A stretch of 64,000 nucleotides of DNA from Parasporobacterium paucivorans DSM 15970 (GTDB lineage: Bacteria; Bacillota; Clostridia; Lachnospirales; Lachnospiraceae), in contig NZ_FQYT01000004.1 of assembly GCF_900141895.1 (NCBI RefSeq), positions 62,001-126,000 of the forward strand. The letters run 5' to 3'. Of this stretch, positions 17,543-26,355 are shown piece after piece. The position numbers were made by a program, and so were the translations under genes. The notes under the pieces are model-generated. The model had not been told where the DNA came from. It did not search any database and was given only the letters and a program-made list of their open reading frames with translations. The stretch's first letter is position 1. Each line of letters begins with the position of its first letter.

Positions 17543-20461
17543 TCACAATAAATACGCGTATCTTTCTTTCACAGCCAGGATTATACTGTCGGTAACTGCA
17601 TTTTCGGACAGCAGCAGCCCCTGATTTTTTATTACGTCTCCTGTTTCCCGGACCACAAAAAACCCAGGATTCCCGCTGTCTTCCATTCTTTCCCTGCTGC
17701 CGAAAAGGGTGAGTTTATCCTTGTATGGACGTCCTGCAAACGGACAGAAATCCGCACAGTTTCCGCATTCATTGCAAAGATCATCCAGATGCAGTATCTG
17801 GGGCATCCCGCCCGTGCCGGTCAGAATTTCCACATTTGCCCGGTTAGGGCATACATCGACGCAATTCTCGCAGATATAAGAACACTGCAGGCATCTTTCC
17901 GATTCCGGACCGGCACCTGAATGTGCCATCCTACCTTTCTTTTTATGGATGCTTTTTTCGGTTTTTTCCGTCAGCTTGCATTTATAAGGTTCTATCTTTG
18001 GAGCATTTAATATCCTGTCCGCAACATCCCTGGCGTCAGATATCGCCTCGACTACGGTTTTGGGTTTCCCGTTGCAGTCACCTGCCAGGAACGCCATCGG
18101 CCCGAAGTTCTGTTTTATATATTCCTCGTCAGGCATTTCTCCCACCGCTATGATGATGTCATCCGCACGCATTTCCACAAATTCTCCTGTTCCTACAGGT
18201 CTCCTGCGCCCGGAATCATCGGGTTCTCCCAGACCCATCTTCTCGCATTTCAGCATCCCGTTATCATAGGCGGCCGGAGCCAGCCTTTCCAGAAATGAAA
18301 TGCCGTCTTCCCGAATCAAAAGATACTCCTCTTCATCTGCCGGCATCAGCCGCTTATCCCTACGGTAAACCATGGATACACTTTCGACTCCCGGAAGCCG
18401 CTTCGCCGCCCGGGCCACATCCATGGCGGTGTTTCCGCCTCCGACTACAATTACGTCTTTCCCAAGTTCCACGGCATTCTTTCTGGCTTTTTTCAGGAAA
18501 TCAATGGCATAATAAGGTTTTGCCCCCGGAATGTCCAGTTTGACGGGATTGTCTGCCCCTATAGCAAGTACGATATGGGTAAACCCCTGACCGGCAAGAT
18601 CCTTCTCACCTCTGATTTCCGTTCCCGTCAGAATCTCCACACCCAGCCGGCGGATAAAAGAAACATCTTTTTCCACGATTTCCCTGGAAACCCTGAACTC
18701 CGGCACCACATGGCTGACAATGCCGCCCAGGCAGTCTTCTTTTTCAAAAATGGTTACCAGAGCTCCTTCCCTGGCTAGAAAATGAGCCGCAGCAATTCCT
18801 GCGGGACCTCCCCCTATAATGGCCGCTTTGATATCATTTCTTTTCCCGGATGGGCGGATTTCATCCATAACTTCCTCATATCCCCGCCAGGCCGCTTCCA
18901 GTTTGACTTTCCGGATCTGAACGGTTTCCTCATAAAAATTTCTTGTGCAGCGGCTCATGCATCTGTGGGTGCAGATAGACCCGGTTATGAAGGGCAGGGG
19001 GTTCCGGTTCACTATAATTTCAAGAGACTCTTTGTATCTGCCCGCTCCGGCAAGGTTTATATAATAGGGAATATCCTGATGAATGGGACAGCTTCCCTCG
19101 CAGGGGGCCACAAAACAGTCGGTGATGGGAAGGGATTGACTGGATTTAAAAGGCTCCCTGGGTTTGATATTCTGTGTGTGATGTATATCGGTAAGTGCAT
19201 TGACGGAAAGTTCATGAAGCTTCCCCTGGTCAATTCCGTTAAATTCTATGTTTTTCCCGGCGTCTATCCTCCGTATCTGGTCAAGACTTTCTGCAATCTG
19301 GACAAGGCGGTCATATCCCCCTGGTTTTAGCAGATTAGTGACCATGGTTACCGGCCAGATTCCGGTCTCTACAATCCGGTCAATATTAAAGAAATCCGCT
19401 CCTCCCGAAAATGATATGCGCAGCTTTCCGCCAAACGAACGGGTCAGTCTGTCTGCCAGGGCAAGCGTCAGGGGATACAGTGCCTTTCCGGACATATACA
19501 TTTCTTCTCCCGGAAGCTCCTTATTTCTGATGTCCACCGGCAAGGTATTCGTCAGCTTTACCCCAAAAGACAGACCTTCTTTCTCCGCCAGATCCATCAG
19601 CCTTTCAAACATGGGTACGGCATCCTGGTATTGCAGATCATCCCGGAAATGGTGGTCATCAAATATCATATTGCCGTATCCCATCCCGTCCAGGGTGCTC
19701 CGTGCAAATTCATAGCCCAGCAGGGTTGGGTTGCACTTTACGAAAGTATTCAGCCCCTTTTCCTTTATCAGATATACAGCAATTCTCTCTATTTCCTCAG
19801 GGGGACATCCATGAAGAGTGGACAGGGTTACAGATATACCGATTCGGTCAGACATTTCATCCAGGTACTTTTCATCGATATGATTAAAACGGGAAATGTT
19901 TTCCCGGGCATAACTGCTGCATTCTTTCCAGATTCCTGAAGTCCCGGCATTTTTCAAGCCTTCGATGAATCGATCGATTTTATCCGATCGGATACCTTCC
20001 AGATCATATCCAACACTCATATTGAAGACAAAGCCATCTGGGTCTCCAAAACCGAATTCCCTGGAGATAAGTTTCAGGGCATACCAGGCTTTGATGTACT
20101 CTTCCATGGCCTCAGGAACACGCAGTTCCGTAGACCATTCCACGTTATAGCCTTCCTCGTCAGCCTTAATGCAGGGTTTGGATACAGGAAGGTCTTTTCC
20201 GTCAAGGGTTTGGACCGTTTTCAGTTCAAAGAAACGGGCTCCGCCACAATAAGCTGCAATGATATTCTGGGCAAGCTGTGTATGTGGTCCGGCGGCCGGT
20301 CCGCAAACACCTTCCAGTTTTTCTCCGAAAATGCTGTAATATACATCTTTAGGGCTTACATATTGCTTCCTGACTGAAAATACTGTTCCCAGCTTTTCAT
20401 ATTCTTCCAGAATCCGGTCCATAAGCCTATCGAATGAAACCGGCACCATCCTGTCGCCCAT
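17543..20461 (-). CDS. ygfK: YgfK-type multidomain Fe-S flavoprotein
   Basis: A 972-residue protein related to glutamate synthase small subunit and dihydropyrimidine dehydrogenase. An N-terminal TIM-barrel-like region of about 430 residues comes first. A GltD-type Fe-S region follows (CEGSCPIHQDIPYYI, then CTHRCMSRC), then an FAD domain (GGGPAGIAAAHFL) and an NAD(P)H domain (VVGGGNTAMDVA). A C-terminal ferredoxin-like pair has CSYICENCVDVCPN and CNECGNCADFCP. YgfK is annotated as a putative selenate reductase subunit in E. coli, but genetic links to anaerobic purine breakdown make electron transfer or ring reduction more likely. The start at 20461 follows AAAGGGGGAG; a longer frame would overlap ssnA. 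Confidence 0.9.
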   Translation of the reverse strand: MGDRMVPVSFDRLMDRILEEYEKLGTVFSVRKQYVSPKDVYYSIFGEKLEGVCGPAAGPHTQLAQNIIAAYCGGARFFELKTVQTLDGKDLPVSKPCIKADEEGYNVEWSTELRVPEAMEEYIKAWYALKLISREFGFGDPDGFVFNMSVGYDLEGIRSDKIDRFIEGLKNAGTSGIWKECSSYARENISRFNHIDEKYLDEMSDRIGISVTLSTLHGCPPEEIERIAVYLIKEKGLNTFVKCNPTLLGYEFARSTLDGMGYGNMIFDDHHFRDDLQYQDAVPMFERLMDLAEKEGLSFGVKLTNTLPVDIRNKELPGEEMYMSGKALYPLTLALADRLTRSFGGKLRISFSGGADFFNIDRIVETGIWPVTMVTNLLKPGGYDRLVQIAESLDQIRRIDAGKNIEFNGIDQGKLHELSVNALTDIHHTQNIKPREPFKSSQSLPITDCFVAPCEGSCPIHQDIPYYINLAGAGRYKESLEIIVNRNPLPFITGSICTHRCMSRCTRNFYEETVQIRKVKLEAAWRGYEEVMDEIRPSGKRNDIKAAIIGGGPAGIAAAHFLAREGALVTIFEKEDCLGGIVSHVVPEFRVSREIVEKDVSFIRRLGVEILTGTEIRGEKDLAGQGFTHIVLAIGADNPVKLDIPGAKPYYAIDFLKKARKNAVELGKDVIVVGGGNTAMDVARAAKRLPGVESVSMVYRRDKRLMPADEEEYLLIREDGISFLERLAPAAYDNGMLKCEKMGLGEPDDSGRRRPVGTGEFVEMRADDIIIAVGEMPDEEYIKQNFGPMAFLAGDCNGKPKTVVEAISDARDVADRILNAPKIEPYKCKLTEKTEKSIHKKKGRMAHSGAGPESERCLQCSYICENCVDVCPNRANVEILTGTGGMPQILHLDDLCNECGNCADFCPFAGRPYKDKLTLFGSRERMEDSGNPGFFVVRETGDVIKNQGLLLSENAVTDSIILAVKERYAYLL

Positions 20462-20474
20462 TGTTTCTCCCCCT

Positions 20475-21815
20475 TTACCTGTCGATCCCGCGTATTGACT
20501 CCCATAAACCGGCTGCCTGGACCCTGGATCTGGCAAGCAGTTCCTCTTCATCGGTCTGTGTGAGTTTCCTGTCTTTCATAAGAATGGTTCCGTCTATCAT
20601 GGTGGTTACGACGCTTCTCCCGCTCATTCCAAAGAGGATATGGGAATTGTAATTCTCCCCAGTCATCGGCGTCAGGGGAATGTAATCCGTGACAATGATG
20701 TCCGCCGCCGCACCTGGTCTCAGAACGCCCAGCGGTGTATCAAAAAACCTTCCGGCAATCCTGGCATTATTGGCAAAAAGCATTTCCGGAACCTCCCCCC
20801 AGGCCGCACCGGGATCCTTCGTATCGTGTTTATGAAGGACATTGGCCGTCTTCATGGTTTCCATCATATCGGATGTATATCCGTCCGTTCCAAGTCCCAG
20901 AAGCACTCCTTTTGCATACATGTCCAATACCTTCGGACAGCCCACGGCATTCCCCATGTTGGATTCCGGGTTATGGATTACCACGGTTTCCGTCTCCCTA
21001 AGTATATCCATCTCCTCCTCGTTAATGTGCACGCAGTGGACTGCAAGGGTTTTGGACCCCAGAATGTTTCTGTCTTCGAGTCTTTTCACCACCGGAATCC
21101 CGTATTTCTTCAGAGAGTCCTCCACATCCGCGATGCCTTCCGCTACATGGATATGATATCCGATGCCCTTTTTATTTTCTGAAACGATATATTCCAGAAT
21201 TTGATCAGACAGGGTAAAGGAAGCATGGAGCCCCATCATGGCCTTCAGCATGTCTCCCCCTTCGCTCTGTGCGTATTCTGCGAAATCAAAATTTTCCTTC
21301 ACGGCCTGTTTTGCTTTTTCCTCTCCATCCCTTTCGGATACTTCGTAGCAGAGGCAGGTACGAACTCCCATCCTTCGGGCCGCCTCTGCAATGGTCTGCA
21401 GGCTCCCGCTTATGGATCCATAACTTGCGTGATGGTCAAAAACCGTGGTCACGCCATTCCTGATGCAGTCCAGATAGGTCGCACAGGCCGAAAGAGAAGT
21501 CTGTTCCAGGGTCAGTTTTCTGTCAAGACGCCACCACAGGCCTTCCAGAATCTGAGAAAAATTCTTTGGGGCATATCCCGGGATGGACATCCCTCTGGCC
21601 ATGGCGCTGTATATATGGTGGTGGGTATTGATCAGTCCCGGCATAATTACGCCGCCAACCGCATCCAAAAATTCCGCTTCCGGATATTTCCCCTTCAGCT
21701 GTATGAAATCTCCTGCTTCCACAATGACATTTCCCTTTACGCACACTGCTCCGTTTTCATAATACGGATTCGCCGGATCCCTGGTTATCATCCGTCCGTT
21801 GCCAATAAGAATCAT
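20475..21815 (-). CDS. ssnA: SsnA-type amidohydrolase
   Basis: A 446-residue amidohydrolase of the chlorohydrolase/aminohydrolase group. Metal motifs are GLINTHHHIYSAM, YHIHVAEG, AVHCVHINEEE and LGTDGYTSDM. E. coli SsnA has the same size and sits beside ygfK. The group removes amino groups from heterocycles such as guanine or cytosine, and urate-pathway genetics place SsnA in ring hydrolysis, so the exact bond cut is open. ATG 21815 overlaps the TGA of the preceding PLP gene (ATGA) and follows GGAGG. Confidence 0.9.
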   Translation of the reverse strand: MILIGNGRMITRDPANPYYENGAVCVKGNVIVEAGDFIQLKGKYPEAEFLDAVGGVIMPGLINTHHHIYSAMARGMSIPGYAPKNFSQILEGLWWRLDRKLTLEQTSLSACATYLDCIRNGVTTVFDHHASYGSISGSLQTIAEAARRMGVRTCLCYEVSERDGEEKAKQAVKENFDFAEYAQSEGGDMLKAMMGLHASFTLSDQILEYIVSENKKGIGYHIHVAEGIADVEDSLKKYGIPVVKRLEDRNILGSKTLAVHCVHINEEEMDILRETETVVIHNPESNMGNAVGCPKVLDMYAKGVLLGLGTDGYTSDMMETMKTANVLHKHDTKDPGAAWGEVPEMLFANNARIAGRFFDTPLGVLRPGAAADIIVTDYIPLTPMTGENYNSHILFGMSGRSVVTTMIDGTILMKDRKLTQTDEEELLARSRVQAAGLWESIRGIDR

Positions 21816-23044
21816 ATTCTTACCTCCTTCAGCGCCCTGTCCAGACATTCCATGTCCGGTGTAATGGCCTTCGGTTTTCCCGCAGCCCGGATGGCGTTTG
21901 CCACATCCTTGAGTCCGTTGCCTGTGACCAGGCTGACCACGGTGGCGCCTGGGAGAATCCTTTTCATTTCCACTGCCTTTTTCAGCCCCGCCGTACCGGC
22001 TGCTCCCGCCGGCTCTGCAAATACCCCGCAGGTTCTCCCTAACAGCCGCATGGCTTGCATGATTTCTTCATCGCTGACATTTATGACAATTCCGCCGGAT
22101 TCCTTAATGGCACGGATTGCCTTGTCCGGGTTTCTGGGAGCGCCTACGGCGATACTGTCTGCGATGGTGTTTTCTTCCATCGGTCTTACAGGGGCGTTTT
22201 CCTCAACCGCCCTGTTGACGGGGCAGCAGCCCTGTGCCTGTACGCTGATCAGCTTCGGAAGCCTGTTTATAAATCCGATTGCATAAAGATCCTTCAATCC
22301 CTTCCATACTCCGGAAATGGTGCAGCCGTCCCCCACGGATACAGCGATGTAATCCGGCATCTCATACCCAAGCTGCTCGGCGATTTCCATGGAAACTGTT
22401 TTCTTTCCCTCCACCAGGTATGGATTAATCGCTGCATTCCGGTTATACCAGCCGTACTTCTCAATGCCTTCTGCAGAAATCCGGAAGGTATCCTCATAAT
22501 TCCCCTCCACCAGGAACACATGGGCACCGAACATCATAAGCTGGGCAAGCTTCCCCTCCGGAGCACGCTGCGGCACAAAGATATAGGATTCAAAATCTGC
22601 CGCCGCACAGCTTCCGGCCAGGGAGGAAGCGGCATTTCCAGTGGAAGAGCAGGCTATGGTACGAAGACCCGCTTCCGCAGCCTTCACAACCGCCATGACG
22701 GAAGCCCGGTCCTTAAGGCTGGCTGTAGGATTGATACCGTCATCTTTGATATGGAGCCGCTTTATACCGATTGACTCCGCCAGAAGAGGGGTTTCATATA
22801 AAGGCGACCAGCCAACCCGCAGCCTGCGCACCCTGTCCTCGCCTTCTGCCGGAAGCAGCTCCCTGTATCTCCACATGGTCTGTTCCCTGGAGGCGATTTT
22901 ATCTTTGGTCAGTACCTGCCTGATGTATCCATAGTCATATTTTATGTCCAGTATCCCCCCACATTTCCTGCATGTGGTTATTGTGGGTGTCGCTTCATAT
23001 TCAGCCCCGCAGGATATGCATACTGCAGATATTACCTGTCTCAT
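21812..23044 (-). CDS. Threonine synthase-like PLP enzyme with N-terminal zinc ribbon
   Basis: A 410-residue fold-type II PLP enzyme. It opens with a zinc ribbon (CISCG and CRKCGG), then the PLP lysine motif NPTASLKDRASV and the phosphate-side motif CSSTGNAASSLAG; near the C terminus VSLVTGNGLKD also matches threonine synthase. True threonine synthase acts on phosphohomoserine, yet no threonine-pathway gene is nearby. The E. coli cluster has the fold-II enzyme YgeX (diaminopropionate ammonia-lyase) at this place, so this protein may be a functional counterpart acting on a 2,3-diaminopropionate-like product. That is inference. ATG 23044 has GGTGGA upstream; a GTG three codons earlier is possible. 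Confidence 0.7.
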   Translation of the reverse strand: MRQVISAVCISCGAEYEATPTITTCRKCGGILDIKYDYGYIRQVLTKDKIASREQTMWRYRELLPAEGEDRVRRLRVGWSPLYETPLLAESIGIKRLHIKDDGINPTASLKDRASVMAVVKAAEAGLRTIACSSTGNAASSLAGSCAAADFESYIFVPQRAPEGKLAQLMMFGAHVFLVEGNYEDTFRISAEGIEKYGWYNRNAAINPYLVEGKKTVSMEIAEQLGYEMPDYIAVSVGDGCTISGVWKGLKDLYAIGFINRLPKLISVQAQGCCPVNRAVEENAPVRPMEENTIADSIAVGAPRNPDKAIRAIKESGGIVINVSDEEIMQAMRLLGRTCGVFAEPAGAAGTAGLKKAVEMKRILPGATVVSLVTGNGLKDVANAIRAAGKPKAITPDMECLDRALKEVRI

Positions 23045-23062
23045 AAGATCCACCGCCTTTGC

Positions 23063-24538
23063 TTACATATTATCCAGAACTCCCGCCCGCTCATTGAATT
23101 CGTTAATCAGCCGGTCAATTTCCCCGGTCTGTGCGTGCACCGCGCCCCAGGTTCCTTCCTGGTCATACCATAATGCCCGGAGTTCCTCTGCCGTCCTGCC
23201 CTGCTGTTCAACCCAGGTGTAATATTTCAGGTTATGAATCCGCTTCCTGGCCGTATAAGTCAGTTCTTCCAGATTGTCCGTTTTCATGCCCAGCATGTGC
23301 ACATTATGGTCTATGGCAGCCATCTGCTGTGAATATGGACCATCCTCTTCCTCCAGCTCCTTTACGCGGGAACCATACATAACAGAAGAATCTGTAAGAA
23401 CTGTCATGATTACATCTTCTGAACCCATTTCATAATATTTTGCCATTTTGATACAGCAAAGGACATTGGCTATGCCGGATATCCCAAATAATTCCAGTGC
23501 GGCAAGAGTTTCCTTAGAAACCTTTGCCTCATTTTCCAGATACTTCCTGCCTTCTTTTTCATTGAAGAGACGGAGCAGCTTCTGGCTGTCCTCGTCATCA
23601 ATTGCCAGCACCATGTCGGTATTTTTCACGTTATGAATCCAGGGAACATGCTTATCCCCGATACCCTCAATTCTATGTTCTCCAAAACCATTGTTCAGGA
23701 GGGTCGGGCACTGCAGGGCCTCCCCAACGCCCACCCTTACCAGGGGGAATTTCTCCTTCAGATAGTCTCCGGCTCCGGTAGTTCCGGCAGAGCCGGATGT
23801 GACGCAGATACCGGAAAATCTTTTTTTATTGCCCTCCAGCTTGTGGAATGTCTCTTCCATAGCGCTTCCTGTGACCTCATAATGCCACAGATGGTTCCCC
23901 ATTTCTTCGAACTGGTTGAAAATCATACAGTCCTTTCTGGTCCTCCGAAGTTCCCATGTTTTATCAAAAATCTCTTTTACATTGCTTTCACTGCCCGGCG
24001 TGGCAATGACCTCTCCGGCAATGGTCCTGAGCCATTCAAAACGTTCTCGGCTCATGCCTTCCGGCAGGATGGCAATGGAGTGGCAGGACAGGAGCCTGGA
24101 GTTAAATGCCCCTCCCCTGCAGTAATTTCCCGTGGAGGGCCATACAGCCTTATGGTAATCTGTATCGAACTGCCCGGTGACGAGCCGGGGAACCAGGCAT
24201 CCGTATGCAGCTCCGACCTTATGGCATCCGGTCGGGAACCATTTCCCCACCAGACACACAATCCTTGCCTCCACACCAGTCAGAGAGGTCGGAAGCTCTA
24301 TATAATTCACGTCCCCGAAAAGCCCTCCTGTCTCCTGGGGTTCATTTTTCCAGGTGATTCTGAAGAGGTTCAAGGGGTTAATGTCCCACAGTCCGGCCGT
24401 CTTGAGCCTCTCTTTGATCCTCTCCGGAATTTTATCCGGATTTTTCATCTGTTCAAAGGTCGGAATAATAATTTTGTTTTCTCTTGCCCGTCTGATGTTG
24501 TTCATCAGATTTGATTCGATTTTCTCAAGATTTATCAT
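23063..24538 (-). CDS. Large fold-type II PLP-dependent enzyme, first gene of the purine operon
   Basis: A 491-residue PLP enzyme of the cysteine synthase/tryptophan synthase-beta fold. The likely PLP lysine is in WFPTGCHKVGAAYG, the phosphate loop in WPSTGNYCRGG, and a glycine-rich SGSAGTTGAGDYLKE follows. It is longer than YgeX or cysteine synthase and is not clearly either. Its position at the head of the operon suggests a lyase or ammonia-releasing step on an amino-acid product of purine ring cleavage. ATG 24538 is preferred: it is about 25 bases from the predicted transcript start and has a GGGTGGG stretch upstream, while ATG 24559 would leave almost no leader. Confidence 0.65.
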   Translation of the reverse strand: MINLEKIESNLMNNIRRARENKIIIPTFEQMKNPDKIPERIKERLKTAGLWDINPLNLFRITWKNEPQETGGLFGDVNYIELPTSLTGVEARIVCLVGKWFPTGCHKVGAAYGCLVPRLVTGQFDTDYHKAVWPSTGNYCRGGAFNSRLLSCHSIAILPEGMSRERFEWLRTIAGEVIATPGSESNVKEIFDKTWELRRTRKDCMIFNQFEEMGNHLWHYEVTGSAMEETFHKLEGNKKRFSGICVTSGSAGTTGAGDYLKEKFPLVRVGVGEALQCPTLLNNGFGEHRIEGIGDKHVPWIHNVKNTDMVLAIDDEDSQKLLRLFNEKEGRKYLENEAKVSKETLAALELFGISGIANVLCCIKMAKYYEMGSEDVIMTVLTDSSVMYGSRVKELEEEDGPYSQQMAAIDHNVHMLGMKTDNLEELTYTARKRIHNLKYYTWVEQQGRTAEELRALWYDQEGTWGAVHAQTGEIDRLINEFNERAGVLDNM

Positions 24539-24569
24539 GCCTTTGCCCACCCTTTCCATTATTGCTTAA

Positions 24570-24598
24570 ATTATAACACCCCTATTTTTCAAACACAA
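24570..24598 (-). promoter_or_regulatory. Probable promoter of the leftward purine operon
   Basis: On the minus strand TTGTGT (24598-24593) and a perfect TATAAT (24575-24570) are 17 bases apart. A start near 24563 gives a 25-base leader before ATG 24538. No purine riboswitch or obvious operator was seen in the leader. Confidence 0.6.
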
Positions 24599-24630
24599 TA
24601 AAAGTATCGCAGACAGGCTTTTTGACGCAC

Positions 24631-24656
24631 AAAAAAAGCGGGTGCTTCACACCCGC
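24631..24656 (-). terminator. Rho-independent terminator of the cold-shock gene
   Basis: GCGGGTG and CACCCGC form a 7-bp perfect stem with a 5-base loop, followed on the minus strand by seven T residues. It lies 28 bases after the csp stop codon and insulates csp from the purine operon promoter. Confidence 0.9.
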
Positions 24657-24683
24657 CTGATACGCGAAACTTTATTTGAGCAA

Positions 24684-24887
24684 TTACACTAACTGAACGT
24701 TAACTGCCTGATTTCCACGTGCACCTTTGGTTACTTCAAATGTAACTTCCTGGCCATCTTCCAGTGTTTTGAATCCGTCACTGGCAATTCCTGAGAAATG
24801 TACAAATACATCCTCACCTGTGTCTGTGTTTGTAATAAATCCGTATCCCTTTTGGCTGTTAAACCATTTTACTGTACCTCTGTTCAT
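24684..24887 (-). CDS. Cold-shock domain protein
   Basis: A 67-residue CspA-family RNA chaperone that binds single-stranded nucleic acid and melts mRNA structure. RNP1 is KGYGFIT and RNP2 is DVFVHFSG; the C terminus is [17 protein letters not shown] 24887 follows GGGAGG. It is a single-gene transcript with its own promoter and terminator, wedged between the two arms of the purine locus. A predicted 125-base leader with a long hairpin suggests control by RNA structure. Confidence 0.95.
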   Translation of the reverse strand: MNRGTVKWFNSQKGYGFITNTDTGEDVFVHFSGIASDGFKTLEDGQEVTFEVTKGARGNQAVNVQLV

Positions 24888-24938
24888 GAAAGTACCTCCC
24901 ACTTATTAAAATATTATATTTAATCTGTTAATGCAAAA

Positions 24939-24990
24939 TCACATATTTTCGTAAACCATTAAACATCTAATGATTTACAAAAATATGTGA
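24939..24990 (-). promoter_or_regulatory. 52-base near-perfect hairpin in the csp 5' leader
   Basis: Two 23-base arms (24939-24961 and 24968-24990) enclose a 6-base loop. In the csp RNA one pair is G-U and one position is an A/C-type mismatch. It lies about 50 bases before the csp ATG and inside the predicted leader. AU-rich content suggests a structure whose stability depends on temperature. Confidence 0.7.
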
Positions 24991-25018
24991 ATCAAGATGA
25001 ACATTTAAATATGTGTTT

Positions 25019-25047
25019 AGATTACCATTTTTTCCTGTAAAAGTCAA
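25019..25047 (-). promoter_or_regulatory. Sigma-A promoter of the cold-shock gene
   Basis: TTGACT (25047-25042) and TAATCT (25024-25019) on the minus strand are separated by 17 bases. A start near 25012 would give a leader of about 125 bases. Confidence 0.7.
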
Positions 25048-25074
25048 GTAATTTTTAACATATCGGCAAAAATA

Positions 25075-25102
25075 TTGATTTATTTTTCCCGTATGTTATT
25101 AT
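25075..25102 (+). promoter_or_regulatory. Promoter of the ygeY-ygeW-yqeA-guaD operon
   Basis: TTGATT (25075-25080) and TATTAT (25097-25102) are separated by 16 bases. They stand back to back with the csp promoter. The leader to ygeY is about 25 bases. Confidence 0.65.
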
Positions 25103-25134
25103 AAAAATATACGAAAGAAAACCGGAAGGAAGGT

Positions 25135-26355
25135 ATGGTTCTGATGGATTTTAAACGAGTAAAAGAAAGCGCTGCAGATTATCAGGATAACATGGTTGCC
25201 TTTTTAAGAGACTTGATCCGGATTCCCGGCGAAAGCTGCCATGAAAAGGAAGTGATTGCCCGTGTCCGTCAGGAAATGGAGGCTCTTGGTTTCGACAGAG
25301 TCGAGACCGACCCTATGGGAAACATCCTGGGCTATATGGGAAGCGGCAGTACGCTTATTGCGTTTGACGCCCATGTGGACACCGTGGGTATCGGTGAATT
25401 AACGAACTGGAGTTTCGATCCCTATGAGGGCTTCGAGGACGAAACCAGAGTGGGAGGAAGAGGGGCTTCTGATCAGCTTGGCGGCATTGTGTCTGCCGTC
25501 TACGGCGCCAGAATAATGAAGGACCTGAACCTTTTGAGTGATAAATACACCGTTCTGGTATCCGGAACGGTCCAGGAGGAGGACTGTGACGGACTGTGTT
25601 GGCAGTATATAATCAATGAAGACGGCATACGACCCGCATTCGTGGTTGTTACTGAACCCACGGACGGCAACATTTACCGGGGGCAAAGAGGACGTATGGA
25701 AATCCGTGTAGAGGTCAAGGGCATATCCTGTCATGGGTCCGCTCCCGAGCGGGGAGATAATGCCATTTATAAAATGGCAGATATCATCCAGGAAGTACGC
25801 GACCTGAACGTACGGCTCGGATACGATGAATTCCTGGGGGCAGGCACACTGGCCGTCTCCCAGTCCTTTTACAGTTCGCCTTCCCGATGCGCAGTTGCTG
25901 ATATGAGCGCCATCTCCATCGACCGCAGGCTCACCGCAGGGGAAACGCAGCAGTCCGCCCTGGAAGAAATCAGAGAACTTCCTTCCGTAAAAAAATACGA
26001 TGCACAAGTCACCATGTATACATATGGCAGTCCCAGCTACACAGGTCTTGTATACCCTACTGACTGCTATTTTCCCACCTGGGTAATCCCGGAGGATCAC
26101 CCGGTTACAAAGGCTATGGTGGAAACCTACGAAGAAATGTACGGAACCCCCCAGGTAGGCAAATGGACCTTTTCCACCAATGGTGTCTCCATCATGGGGC
26201 GGTTTGGTATACCGTGCATCGGCTTCGGTCCCGGAAGGGAGGACCAGGCTCACGCCCCCAACGAAGTCACCTGGAAGGCAGATCTTGTCAAGTGTGCAGC
26301 CGTGTATGCCGCGCTTCCGGGCATTTACGGCAAACCGAGAAAGGAGAACATATAA
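25135..26355 (+). CDS. ygeY: YgeY-family M20 metallohydrolase
   Basis: A 406-residue M20/DapE-type dinuclear zinc hydrolase. Metal-binding motifs are [34 protein letters not shown] and a late histidine in EDQAHAPNE. YgeY belongs to the anaerobic purine cluster and is expected to cleave an amide in a ureido or acylated intermediate; the precise substrate is not visible. The ATG at 25135 sits close behind GGAAGGAAGG; an ATG three codons later is an alternative. Its stop overlaps the ygeW start (TAATG). Confidence 0.92.
   Translation: MVLMDFKRVKESAADYQDNMVAFLRDLIRIPGESCHEKEVIARVRQEMEALGFDRVETDPMGNILGYMGSGSTLIAFDAHVDTVGIGELTNWSFDPYEGFEDETRVGGRGASDQLGGIVSAVYGARIMKDLNLLSDKYTVLVSGTVQEEDCDGLCWQYIINEDGIRPAFVVVTEPTDGNIYRGQRGRMEIRVEVKGISCHGSAPERGDNAIYKMADIIQEVRDLNVRLGYDEFLGAGTLAVSQSFYSSPSRCAVADMSAISIDRRLTAGETQQSALEEIRELPSVKKYDAQVTMYTYGSPSYTGLVYPTDCYFPTWVIPEDHPVTKAMVETYEEMYGTPQVGKWTFSTNGVSIMGRFGIPCIGFGPGREDQAHAPNEVTWKADLVKCAAVYAALPGIYGKPRKENI

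Noticed and set aside
10148-20461. Possible selenocysteine (in-frame UGA) or selenium genes, as XdhD/YgfK are called selenium-linked
   Set aside because: All genes read through without in-frame stops, and no selD, selA, yqeB or yqeC homologue is in the window.
21812-23044. Biosynthetic threonine synthase (thrC)
   Set aside because: The fold and motifs fit, but overlap with ssnA (ATGA) and lack of any threonine gene nearby argue for a purine-pathway role. Kept as threonine synthase-like only.
23633-24514. A 293-codon open frame on the plus strand
   Set aside because: It lies fully antisense to the 491-residue PLP enzyme, whose motifs are convincing; no promoter or ribosome site supports it.
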